Assembly: GCA_044356555.1 (NCBI GenBank)
Contig: JBIKWB010000002.1
Span: 62,001 to 126,000, forward strand
Source: Tous-C4FEB sp044356555
GTDB lineage: Bacteria; Verrucomicrobiota; Verrucomicrobiia; Opitutales; Opitutaceae
Reading direction: 5' to 3'
DNA length: 64,000 nucleotides
A model generated the notes under the pieces. It worked only from the letters and a program-made list of their open reading frames with translations, was not told the DNA's origin and made no database searches. Positions 1 through 7,760 of the stretch are shown here, piece after piece; the first letter of the stretch is position 1, and every line of letters starts with the position of its first letter. The translations under genes were made by a program, and so were the position numbers.

Positions 1-3000
1 GCGCACGGCACGCACGTCGCTTCGATCGCGGCGGGGCACTCGCCCAACGACCCGGGCCGCGACGGCATCGCGCCCGGTGCGCGGATTCTCTCGATCAAGA
101 TCGGCGATATCCGCTCGGGCGGGAGCTCCTACAACACCAGTGAACTCCGGGCCCTCGCGCTCTCGGCGCAGCACAAGGTCGATATCGTCAACGCCAGCTG
201 GGGCGGTCGGTCGCACTATCAGGACGGCAAGAACCTCAACGGCCGGATCTACGATGCGTTGACGGAGCGTTACGATATTTTGGCGGTGGTCTCGGCGGGC
301 AACAACGGTCCGGCGCTGGGCACGGCGGGCAGTGCCGGGGCCGAGGCCTCGCGCCTGCTCGGCGTGGGTGCCTACATGTCGCCCGAGATGGGCCGCGTGC
401 TCTACAACACGCTCAAACCGAGCGCGGAGGCGGCGCAGTTGTTCACCAGTCGCGGGCCGACGAAGGACGGCGATTTCGGCGTGGACATCATGGCGCCCGG
501 CGCGGCGTTTGCGGCGATCTCGGCGGAGGTGATCCGCGGGGCCGACATGTATAATGGCACATCGATGGCGGCGCCCTCGGCGAGCGGCGTGGCGGCGCTC
601 GTGCTGAGCGCGGCGAAGGCCCAGAAACTTGACGCCAGCCCGGCCCGCCTGCGCGCGGCGTTGATGCGGGGTTCGCAGCCTTTGCCGGCGGAGGAGCTCG
701 TCACGAGCGGTTCGGGATTGATCAACGCGGCGGGCGGTTGGGCGAAGTTGCAGGCCTTGCAGGGCGTCGCGGCGTTTGGCGGTTTTTATGATCTCGAAGT
801 CAACCGGGGCACGTTCACGAGCAAAGGCCGGGGGCTGCTCCTGCGCGAGGCGATTGCCGAAGCCCGGCAACGGGTGGCGGTCAAAATCACGCCGGCGTGG
901 GCGGAGTCGGTCGGGCCGGCGACGCGCTTCGCGTTTGAAAGCGACGTGGTGCTGAAGCCCAGCGTGCCGTGGATCACGGCGCCGGATTTCGTGCACCTGA
1001 CCAACGGCGCACGCACGGTGAGCCTGCTCGTCGATGCGCCGCCGGTGCCGGCGGGTGCGCTGGGCTCGGTGCACGTGGCGCGCGTCGATGCGCTGCTCGT
1101 GGCGAAGCCGGAGCTCGGGCCGGTGTTTTCAATTCCGGTGACGCTCGTGCAGCCGGCGCCGGCCTCGGCGTTTAAGGACGGAAAATTGGAGACGGCGGTG
1201 GCGCTCAGTCCGGCGCAGACCAAGCGGCTGTTTGTCGAAGCGCCGGCGGACGCGACGCGGCTGCGGATCACGGTCAAGCACCGCGCGAAGGATGATCTCG
1301 TGCGGACGTTTAACATCCAGGCGATCGCTTTCGCGGCGCAAACCCACGTGGCGGCCATGGAGGCGGAGATCACTCCTGCGCTGTTGCCCGGCGAGGAGCG
1401 CACCTTTGATCTACGGCTGAAGCCGGGCACGGTCGCCGAGGTGGCGTGTTCGCTGGCGTTCAGCGCCGTGGGCGACGCGACCCTCGAGACGAGTTTGGAG
1501 TGGATCGGCGTGGGTGCGGGTGAGGAGCCGACGGTGTTGCCGACGAACGGGGGCTGGGCCGCGCTGGCGCTCAACCCGCTCGCGGACCACGACGTGAAGG
1601 TCGAGGCAAAGCTGGATCGGGCCGTCCATATTTTTCTGCCGGAGAGTACGACGATGCTGGCGCTCGATGCGCGGGCGGAGTTGCCGGCGTCGCCGTTGAC
1701 GCCAGCCGCCGAGCGTCTGCCGCTGCTCCGGCAACGTTTCACCCTCGATCTGAAAGAGCCGATGGCGGTGCATGTGCTGGGTGGGGACACCGTCGATTTG
1801 ACGGACAACGTCGGCGGCGGACGAATCACCTTGGTCCACGCCTCGGGCGAGGTGCTTTACGATTCGACGGCGAGTAACTCGACCGCCTCGACGCGGGTGC
1901 CGACCCGGCTGCCCAAGGGCAAGATCACGGCGACGCGGGACTACACCGGGCTGGATGCGGAAGCGTTGGGCACGGCGGCGTCGCTCCCGCTGCGACTCTC
2001 GGAACCGCTGAAAACGGCGCGGGCGCTCGGCGTGCGATCGAGTTTGCGCGACCGGTTGGCGGGCAAGGATGTGACCGAACTCAAGCTCAAGGGTGGCCGC
2101 GAAGAGATGCTGTTTTTGCAGGACAAAGCGACGGACGACTTGGCGAAGCATGAACCCAAGCCGGCGTACTTCGCGGGCGATACGGTTTTCAAAGACAACG
2201 AGAACCGCGAAATCGCGAAGCAACCGCTGCTCTACCTCGTGGGCGCTTCGCCCGCCAAAGAGACCAACGTCGCCCCGAAGGCGAAGCCGGTGAAGGACGA
2301 CCGTAGCGAGATCGAAAAACTCGCGGATACGCTTTACGATGGGCGCCTCGCGTTTGTGCGCGAGCAGCGCGGCACGACGGATGCGGCGGTGCGTGCGCGG
2401 CGCGTCGAAGTGCTCGCGGGCCTGCGCACGGAGCGGCCGGCGGACGCGGCGCCGGTGTTTGAGCAGGCGCTCGACGCGGCGCTCGCGGCGGGCTTGGCGG
2501 GTGATTCGTGGCCAAAAGCAAAACCGACGCCGGCCGCAGGCGGGGACAAAGCGAAGCCCGGGGCGACTGCGACCGCTGACGCAAAGGCCGAGGATGGGGA
2601 CAAGTCCAAGTCCGACGATTCCGCCGAGGCCAAACCCGCCGCGACTACGGTCGCAGGGGAAAAGGCGAAACCGGCCGGTCCTTCGCTCGACGCGGTGCCG
2701 GCGGTGATGGCGTTGCTCGACGAGGCGGCGAAGTTGGCCGGACCCGAGGCGGTGGCGCAGTATTTCGGCGCACCGCCGGCGGCATCATCCGACGATCAGG
2801 AAGCCCGGCCGGCGCTCGAGCGGGAGAAGAAACGTTTCACGGCTCAGCGGGAGATTTTGGCGCGCACGGAACGGTTGCGGGCGGACGTCCAGCGCGCGGC
2901 CGGAGCCTGGGATGCGGCGTGGAAAGCGTTGGCGGAAGCGCGGCGCTGGGAGCCCGAGCCCGGCGACAAGCAAACGCGGGCGATCGAGGCGGCGACGCTG

Positions 3001-3192
3001 GAGCAGGCCAAGTTGTTTGGCCTCGCGTTGGAGGCGCTCAATGCCCGGCTGAAGGACGAGCCCTCGGACCGGAAATTGCGCACGGATCGCGCGGCGCTCT
3101 ACGATAAACTGGGCTGGAAGGAGTATGCCGCGTGGGAGCGGCAACGTCTCGCGCGCTTCGCACACCAGCGCAAAGTGGCGGACGGTTGGTGA
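1..3192 (+). CDS. Subtilase-family peptidase resembling tripeptidyl-peptidase II (5' end outside window)
   Basis: The frame is open from base 1, so the gene starts upstream; 1063 codons are visible. The first codons give the subtilase His motif HGTHVAS (residues 2-8), followed by the oxyanion Asn in SAGNNGP (about residue 101) and the nucleophile Ser in NGTSMAAP (about residue 188). The catalytic Asp must lie upstream. After the catalytic domain come segments typical of tripeptidyl-peptidase II: GRGLLLREA, then VPWI...FVHLTNGARTVSLLVD and GPVFSIPVTL. TPP II trims peptides from the N-terminus and is known mainly from eukaryotes, with a few bacterial homologues. A Lys/Ala/Pro/Asp-rich linker (nt 2510-2690) precedes an Ala-rich helical C-terminal part with TPR-like character. 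Subtilase membership is certain; the TPP II subfamily call rests on the C-terminal motifs. It converges on the HIT gene. Confidence 0.85.
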   Translation, partial: AHGTHVASIAAGHSPNDPGRDGIAPGARILSIKIGDIRSGGSSYNTSELRALALSAQHKVDIVNASWGGRSHYQDGKNLNGRIYDALTERYDILAVVSAGNNGPALGTAGSAGAEASRLLGVGAYMSPEMGRVLYNTLKPSAEAAQLFTSRGPTKDGDFGVDIMAPGAAFAAISAEVIRGADMYNGTSMAAPSASGVAALVLSAAKAQKLDASPARLRAALMRGSQPLPAEELVTSGSGLINAAGGWAKLQALQGVAAFGGFYDLEVNRGTFTSKGRGLLLREAIAEARQRVAVKITPAWAESVGPATRFAFESDVVLKPSVPWITAPDFVHLTNGARTVSLLVDAPPVPAGALGSVHVARVDALLVAKPELGPVFSIPVTLVQPAPASAFKDGKLETAVALSPAQTKRLFVEAPADATRLRITVKHRAKDDLVRTFNIQAIAFAAQTHVAAMEAEITPALLPGEERTFDLRLKPGTVAEVACSLAFSAVGDATLETSLEWIGVGAGEEPTVLPTNGGWAALALNPLADHDVKVEAKLDRAVHIFLPESTTMLALDARAELPASPLTPAAERLPLLRQRFTLDLKEPMAVHVLGGDTVDLTDNVGGGRITLVHASGEVLYDSTASNSTASTRVPTRLPKGKITATRDYTGLDAEALGTAASLPLRLSEPLKTARALGVRSSLRDRLAGKDVTELKLKGGREEMLFLQDKATDDLAKHEPKPAYFAGDTVFKDNENREIAKQPLLYLVGASPAKETNVAPKAKPVKDDRSEIEKLADTLYDGRLAFVREQRGTTDAAVRARRVEVLAGLRTERPADAAPVFEQALDAALAAGLAGDSWPKAKPTPAAGGDKAKPGATATADAKAEDGDKSKSDDSAEAKPAATTVAGEKAKPAGPSLDAVPAVMALLDEAAKLAGPEAVAQYFGAPPAASSDDQEARPALEREKKRFTAQREILARTERLRADVQRAAGAWDAAWKALAEARRWEPEPGDKQTRAIEAATLEQAKLFGLALEALNARLKDEPSDRKLRTDRAALYDKLGWKEYAAWERQRLARFAHQRKVADGW

Positions 3193-3196
3193 GTTC

Positions 3197-3257
3197 GGCG
3201 AGGGCTCGGCGACCGGAGCGTCGCCGGCCCGGCGGAGGGTGGGGCGAAGCCCTCGCC
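3197..3257. terminator. Nested inverted repeat between convergent genes
   Basis: A perfect 10-bp inverted repeat, GGCGAGGGCT (3197-3206) and AGCCCTCGCC (3248-3257), encloses a second short hairpin (CGGCGA...TCGCCG). It sits between the stop of the peptidase and the stop of the convergent HIT gene, so a bidirectional terminator is the simplest reading. There is no long T-run. Confidence 0.5.
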
Positions 3258-3283
3258 CAACGTTTCGGAATCCGCGATCTTGC

Positions 3284-3625
3284 TCAACCGGGTGGCCAGC
3301 TCAGGGGGCGCTGCGCAAGGAGATGAACATGGAGGTGAGGGACGGATTCGCCGCCGTCGGGGCCGTGGTTGATCACGAGACGAAAGCCGCGGGCGAGTTT
3401 GAGTTTCTGGGCGAGAACGCCGGCCGTGAGCAGCAAATGGCCGAGAAGCGCCTGGTCGGCGGCGGTGGCTTCACCCACGCGGGGAACGAGTTTTTTTGGA
3501 ACGATCAGAAGATGGACCGGAGCTTGCGGCTGGATGTCGTGCAGAACGATGCAGAGGTCGTCCTCGTGCTCGATCTTGGCGGGGATTTCACGATCGATGA
3601 TGCGTTGGAAGATGGTTTTTGGCAT
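3284..3625 (-). CDS. HIT (histidine triad) family protein, HinT-like
   Basis: A 113-residue protein with the full HIT fold signature: N-terminal TIFQRIIDREIPAKI, then HLLIVPKK, and the active-site triad HLHVHLL near the C-terminus. HinT-type proteins hydrolyse adenosine 5'-phosphoramidates and aminoacyl adenylates in the cytoplasm. The length is normal for the family. It is transcribed alone and converges on the upstream peptidase gene. The ATG start gives the canonical short N-terminus. Confidence 0.92.
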   Translation of the reverse strand: MPKTIFQRIIDREIPAKIEHEDDLCIVLHDIQPQAPVHLLIVPKKLVPRVGEATAADQALLGHLLLTAGVLAQKLKLARGFRLVINHGPDGGESVPHLHVHLLAQRPLSWPPG

Positions 3626-3841
3626 GGGCGGAGGTTGCGGTGGGAACGCGTGGAAGACACGGAATAATTCTCGAGGTTAAACGCAGGGGACCTGATCGAG
3701 CGGCGGTTATGCGGGCATGCCGGTGAATGGAAACCGGCTTGAGGCCAAAGGGGTAGCGCGGGATTTCTCCTGTTCCAGATATTCAATTGGGCATCGCTTT
3801 GCGATTTGTAATCAGCCGGTAAAGGCGGCGTCATCGGCGGA

Positions 3842-4471
3842 GTGACGACTCAATCTTCAGCACTAAGCCCTACCGCGCCGGCCAAGAATAACGGGTTGGA
3901 CGATGGAGCGGTCTCGCCCGAAATACGGGCGGGAAATGTTTTCTGGCTCTTCGGTCTCTCGGGTGCCGGAAAGAGCACGTTGGCGGCCGATTTAAAGCGT
4001 AGTTTGGCCGCAGAGGGATATCCGAGCCTGTTGCTCGACGGGGATCGATTACGCGGCGGCCTCTGTCAGGGACTGGGATTCGGAGTCGAAGACCGGACGG
4101 AGAATTTACGCCGGGCCGCCGAGGTCGCCCGGCTGGGCGTGGAAAGCGGCTTGGTGGTGATCGCCGCCTTTATCACGCCTTTGGAGTTGCAGCGCCGCGC
4201 GGTTGAAAGAGTCATCGGCTCGGATCGAATCTCATGGATTCATGCCGACGCGACTTTGGCGGTCTGCCAGCAGCGCGATGTGAAGGGGCTCTATGCTCAA
4301 GCTGCCGCCGGAACCATGACTCAGATGACCGGCGTCGGCTCCGCGTTTGAACGGCCCGAGCGTTGTGATTGTGTGATTCCCACCGGTTCGGAGCCGGTCC
4401 AAGCGTCGGCCGAACGATTGCGGGAGTTTGCTTTGAGCGTCTTGCGAGCAGCGTCCCGAAGCAGAGGTTAA
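3842..4471 (+). CDS. cysC: Adenylylsulfate (APS) kinase
   Basis: A 209-residue P-loop kinase that would phosphorylate adenosine 5'-phosphosulfate to PAPS. The Walker A motif GLSGAGKST lies at residues 38-46, followed by LLDGDRLRGGL, the DRTENLRRAAEVA stretch typical of APS kinases (family consensus is close to the R-xx-N-xxR motif), and the lid KGLYAQAAAG. The start is GTG; an N-terminal tail of about 30 residues precedes the conserved core. No sulfate adenylyltransferase gene is adjacent. Its stop overlaps by four bases the stop of the convergent sulfotransferase gene, which would use the PAPS product. Confidence 0.92.
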   Translation: MTTQSSALSPTAPAKNNGLDDGAVSPEIRAGNVFWLFGLSGAGKSTLAADLKRSLAAEGYPSLLLDGDRLRGGLCQGLGFGVEDRTENLRRAAEVARLGVESGLVVIAAFITPLELQRRAVERVIGSDRISWIHADATLAVCQQRDVKGLYAQAAAGTMTQMTGVGSAFERPERCDCVIPTGSEPVQASAERLREFALSVLRAASRSRG

Positions 4472-5118
4472 GCAGATCGCGCGGCGTCGACCTTGAGCGC
4501 GTCTTCCAATCGAGCGGTCGCGGTCCGGTAGAACTTTAGATCCAGCTGATTGAGGGCGAGCAGGTGGTTATAATCGGCCGACGAAAGCGGGTAGCTCGGG
4601 GTCAGCCGGTCTGGGTTTGTGTTCTCACGGGGGCCGCAGGGCGGAGTCGCCCAACCAAAGGCGCGACTGAGGAAGACCAGCGATTCATCGAAGCGTTCGG
4701 CGATACCGACGAAATCAAACGTCTCGATCGCTTTCCCCGCGAGGTAACGCGTGGCGAGGTTTTGCATCCAGTCCAGTTCCGCGAAGGCGCGGAGACTCAG
4801 TTTCTCCTCGTGCAAGCGCCGGCAGCAGTCGTCGCGCAGATCTGGGCTGCGCAGACAATGATAGTAATTCGAGACGACACGATCAACCGGATGCCGGACC
4901 CAGGTCATATAGCGGGGCCGGGGAACGACGGAGTCGAAGGCGTCGCCGAGAAAATGGCCGTGAATGCAGGCGGTGTTCTCCGGTATCAGCTCGGGACGGA
5001 AGTCTGCCTTGGTGAAGATCAAGCCGTAGTTCAGACAAAGCCGTGAGCCGAATTGATCGGAAAGGATACTCCGAAAACTCGTGCCGGCGCATTTCGGAAC
5101 ATGGATGCTGATTACCAT
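4468..5118 (-). CDS. PAPS-dependent sulfotransferase family protein
   Basis: A protein of about 216 residues. The N-terminal PKCAGTSF is the 5'-phosphosulfate binding loop of carbohydrate sulfotransferases, and VRHPVDRVVSNYYH is the 3'-phosphate binding element. Such enzymes transfer sulfate from PAPS to a carbohydrate or other acceptor; the acceptor cannot be read from the sequence. I chose the ATG at 5118 because it gives MVISIHVPKCAGTS directly; an in-frame GTG at 5136 is possible. The gene is convergent with, and overlaps, the APS kinase gene, so PAPS supply and use sit side by side although transcribed from opposite strands. Confidence 0.85.
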   Translation of the reverse strand: MVISIHVPKCAGTSFRSILSDQFGSRLCLNYGLIFTKADFRPELIPENTACIHGHFLGDAFDSVVPRPRYMTWVRHPVDRVVSNYYHCLRSPDLRDDCCRRLHEEKLSLRAFAELDWMQNLATRYLAGKAIETFDFVGIAERFDESLVFLSRAFGWATPPCGPRENTNPDRLTPSYPLSSADYNHLLALNQLDLKFYRTATARLEDALKVDAARSA

Positions 5119-5293
5119 AAGTCCGTAGACGCTCACTCCGTGTCGGGGTTACATTTCCCGATGTAAACGGAGTGTAATGAAGGAGCCCTTACGCCGGCTA
5201 ATACGGGATCGTCGCAGTATCTAGTCGCTATGTAATAATCCAGCAACGCAGTTAGGTCCGTTTTCTAGTCGTCACGGTGTCACAGGAAACAGG

Positions 5294-5797
5294 CTACAGA
5301 AACAGCAATTGTAGATTCGCCGTGCGGGCGGTGCGGGCGGCGGTGAGCTCGCGGATGAAGGCGAGAGCTTCGGTGTAGTCGCGCTCGCGACGCGGGGTGG
5401 CGCGTTTGGCCGGCGGGAGCAGGGCGGGGCGGAGGTTGGTCACGAGCAGGGTCGATTCGCGGAAGGGCGCGAGCTGCTTCAGGCCGGTCATGATGCCGGC
5501 GCGGGTAAAGAGCGGGGTGGCTGCGTGGGGCGTGGCGGCGGCGTCCCAATGGAAAAAGCCGTGCTGCGGAAGATCACCGAAGAGTTTCGCGAGCAACCGG
5601 GCGGCGGCGGTGTTGAAGGCCGTATCGAAGGTCGCGGCAAACTCAGGATGCTCGGCGGTCTGCGCTTCGAGTTCGCCGAGACTGAAGGTGATCGCGGTCT
5701 TGATCTGCTCGGCGAGGTAGAGGTCGCGGCCGGTGACGGACGCGAAGAGCTCGTTGATGAAGTGCAGGCGACGCAGGTCGTCGCGGGTGCGCTTCAT
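5294..5797 (-). CDS. Conserved-looking hypothetical protein coupled to nrdR
   Basis: A 167-residue protein that I do not recognise. It begins MKRTRDDLRRLHFINELF and is predominantly helical and Ala/Leu-rich, with a basic segment near residues 130-140 and no signal peptide or membrane segment. Its ATG overlaps the TGA of nrdR (ATGA, 5794-5797), so it is translationally coupled as the third gene of a trpG/pabA-nrdR-this operon. The coupling argues it is a real gene; the function is unknown. Confidence 0.6.
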   Translation of the reverse strand: MKRTRDDLRRLHFINELFASVTGRDLYLAEQIKTAITFSLGELEAQTAEHPEFAATFDTAFNTAAARLLAKLFGDLPQHGFFHWDAAATPHAATPLFTRAGIMTGLKQLAPFRESTLLVTNLRPALLPPAKRATPRRERDYTEALAFIRELTAARTARTANLQLLFL

Positions 5798-6252
5798 TTC
5801 GTCGGTTTGCCGAGGCTGCTGACCTCTTCGACGAACTCGGCGACGTCACGGAATTCTTTGTAGACGCTGGCGAAGCGCACGTAGGCAACCTGGTCGATGT
5901 TGCGGAGGCGCTGCATGACGCCATGGCCGAGGGCGCGGGAAGGGATCTCGCTGTCAAACTCCGCTTCGACGGAGTCCACGACGTCCTCGATGAGCATCGT
6001 GATCTGCTCGAGATCGACCGGGCGTTTGTGGCAGGCGGCGCGGACGGCGCGGACGAGTTTTTCGCGGTCGAATTCTTCGCGGCGGCCGTCGCGCTTGATG
6101 ACGATGATGCCGTCGCGGACGAGAGTTTCGGTCGTGGAAAACCGGTGGCCGCACTCGAGGCATTCCCGGCGGCGGCGGATGGTGTTACCCTCTTTGGCGA
6201 TGCGGGAATCGGTGACCTTGTCCTCGATGGAGGTGCATTTTGGGCAGCGCAT
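5794..6252 (-). CDS. nrdR: Transcriptional repressor NrdR
   Basis: A 152-residue protein of normal NrdR length. The N-terminal zinc ribbon is complete (MRCPKC ... RRRECLECGHRF) and is followed by an ATP-cone domain starting at IIVIKRDGRREEFDREKL. NrdR senses dATP/ATP with the cone and represses ribonucleotide reductase genes through NrdR boxes. No RNR gene lies in the window. The gene follows trpG/pabA by two bases and overlaps the next gene by four. Confidence 0.97.
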   Translation of the reverse strand: MRCPKCTSIEDKVTDSRIAKEGNTIRRRRECLECGHRFSTTETLVRDGIIVIKRDGRREEFDREKLVRAVRAACHKRPVDLEQITMLIEDVVDSVEAEFDSEIPSRALGHGVMQRLRNIDQVAYVRFASVYKEFRDVAEFVEEVSSLGKPTK

Positions 6253-6254
6253 GG

Positions 6255-6821
6255 TCAGTTGAGCGAAAGGAAATTCTTCAAAATGGTCATACCGCCCTCG
6301 GTCGCGATGGACTCGGGGTGGAATTGCACGCCCCAGATGGGTAACGTGCAGTGGCGGAGGCCCATGACCTCGCCCTCGGCAGTCTCGGCCGTGATCTCAA
6401 GTGCGGCGGGGAAGGTCGCGCGGTCCACGAGCAGCGAGTGGTAACGGGTGGCGGCGAAGCCCTGGGGCATCCCGCGGAAAACATCGGTGTCTTTGTGCAA
6501 GATCGGGGACGTTTTACCGTGCATGAGACGGCCGGCGCGGACGACGTTTCCGCCGAAGTAATGGCCGATGGACTGATGGCCGAGGCAGACGCCGAGTATG
6601 GGTTTTTTCCCGGCGAAGGCGCCGATTATGTCGAGGGAAACGCCGGCCTCGGCGGGCGAGCAGGGGCCGGGGGAAATGAGGACGCGGTCGGGGTTGAGTG
6701 CGAGGGCTTCGGCGGGCGTGATCTGGTCGTTGCGGAAGACGCGTTGGGCCACGCCCAACTGTCCAAAATATTGGACGAGGTTGAACGTGAAGGAGTCGTA
6801 GTTGTCGATGACGAGCAGCAC
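6255..6821 (-). CDS. Anthranilate/aminodeoxychorismate synthase component II (class I glutamine amidotransferase)
   Basis: The protein supplies ammonia from glutamine to chorismate-using component I in tryptophan or folate synthesis. The start is placed at the GTG at 6821 because it gives the canonical VLLVIDNYDSFTFN beginning and puts the nucleophile Cys of GVCLGHQ at residue 79; a longer in-frame reading to 6890 lacks conserved sequence. The second catalytic element HPESIATEGG is present. TrpG and PabA cannot be separated here because no component I gene is adjacent. It is first in the operon with nrdR (two-base spacing). Confidence 0.93.
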   Translation of the reverse strand: MLLVIDNYDSFTFNLVQYFGQLGVAQRVFRNDQITPAEALALNPDRVLISPGPCSPAEAGVSLDIIGAFAGKKPILGVCLGHQSIGHYFGGNVVRAGRLMHGKTSPILHKDTDVFRGMPQGFAATRYHSLLVDRATFPAALEITAETAEGEVMGLRHCTLPIWGVQFHPESIATEGGMTILKNFLSLN

Positions 6822-6939
6822 GGTTTGAAAGGATACTACCTCGCGGATTGACAGCGGGGTCAAGCGTGCGGGGGCTCGAAATGGCGTCACGAAGAGCGCG
6901 GTGATGAAGCAATCCGTCCGCAGGGTTTCAGAAGGGCGA

Positions 6940-7425
6940 CTACGATTGCGGTGGTTCCTCGGCGAGCCGAAGAGCCGCAGTGATCAGCGGTTCGCCCAGC
7001 CAAAAACCTGCTGAGCGCAAACGTTCCAGATAGGGCCTTAACTCCGGGATTTCGCGTCGGCGGCGGGCCTCGATCAGCACGCCCACCACGCCGGTGACTT
7101 TCAGGCCGAGACGTATTGCGATACGGCGGCCCGCCGCTTCGTCGATCAGTAACAACTCCGCTCGCAGAAGTTGGGCGAGCTGAATCGCCTCGGCTTCGCC
7201 GGGATCGAGCGACGTGAGCTGACGGTCGGAATAAAGCGAGGGCGCGACGGAATGTCGCTCAATCCAATCTGGAATTTCGGGTGCGTTGACCGGCGGTCGA
7301 GGTTGGAAGACTTCTCGCCATACTGCGTCGGGGATATGGACCTGACCGAAAAGCTGCGGAAGAAGGGGCAATGCGTCGATTCTCTGCAACGCGATAAAGA
7401 CGGACGCGTCGCCGACGACGATCAC
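6940..7425 (-). CDS. PIN-domain toxin of the DUF3368 type
   Basis: A 161-residue PIN-like protein. The first acidic residue is in VVGDASVFIAL; VWREVF and DPGEAEAIQLA follow, then LLIDEAAGRRIA, the DUF3368 order of acidic residues that would bind metal for RNA cleavage. The start is GTG and overlaps the TGA of the upstream UPF0175 gene (GTGA, 7422-7425). The tandem UPF0175-DUF3368 arrangement is a known toxin-antitoxin layout. RNase activity is inferred from the family. Confidence 0.8.
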   Translation of the reverse strand: MIVVGDASVFIALQRIDALPLLPQLFGQVHIPDAVWREVFQPRPPVNAPEIPDWIERHSVAPSLYSDRQLTSLDPGEAEAIQLAQLLRAELLLIDEAAGRRIAIRLGLKVTGVVGVLIEARRRREIPELRPYLERLRSAGFWLGEPLITAALRLAEEPPQS

Positions 7426-7667
7426 GGGCGTTTGAGGGCTTTTAACGTGGCGGCGTCCGTTTCCAAATCCGCCAGAGCATAAGGGACTTCGATGCGGTGC
7501 CGCGCCAATTCATCCAAAAAAGCATGGCGGGAGAGGCCGGCCAGTTCGGCACATTGGGGGGTCGAAAGACGGCCTTCGCGATAAAGTGAAAACGCCACCC
7601 GTAACCGGGCTTCGTCCGGAGTTAAACCGGCGGCAGCGGAAGGTGCGTCGGGAAGCTCGACATTCAT
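7422..7667 (-). CDS. UPF0175-family antitoxin
   Basis: An 81-residue protein with the UPF0175 helix-turn-helix core: LRVAFSLYREGRLSTPQCAE followed by LAGLSRHAFLDELARHRI. The ATG at 7667 gives MNVELPDAPS and the normal short length; the frame continues upstream into the divergent tgt promoter region and that part is not coding. It overlaps the PIN toxin gene by four bases. Such antitoxins usually bind their own promoter, here the short space upstream of 7667 that is shared with tgt. Confidence 0.8.
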   Translation of the reverse strand: MNVELPDAPSAAAGLTPDEARLRVAFSLYREGRLSTPQCAELAGLSRHAFLDELARHRIEVPYALADLETDAATLKALKRP

Positions 7668-7760
7668 CGACCTGATTCTGGATGCGAACGCGAGTGAGTC
7701 AATGGTGGCTACGGGGTGAGATTGACGCACGGGACCGGCGCGGGGCAGGGTGGGTTTCCA

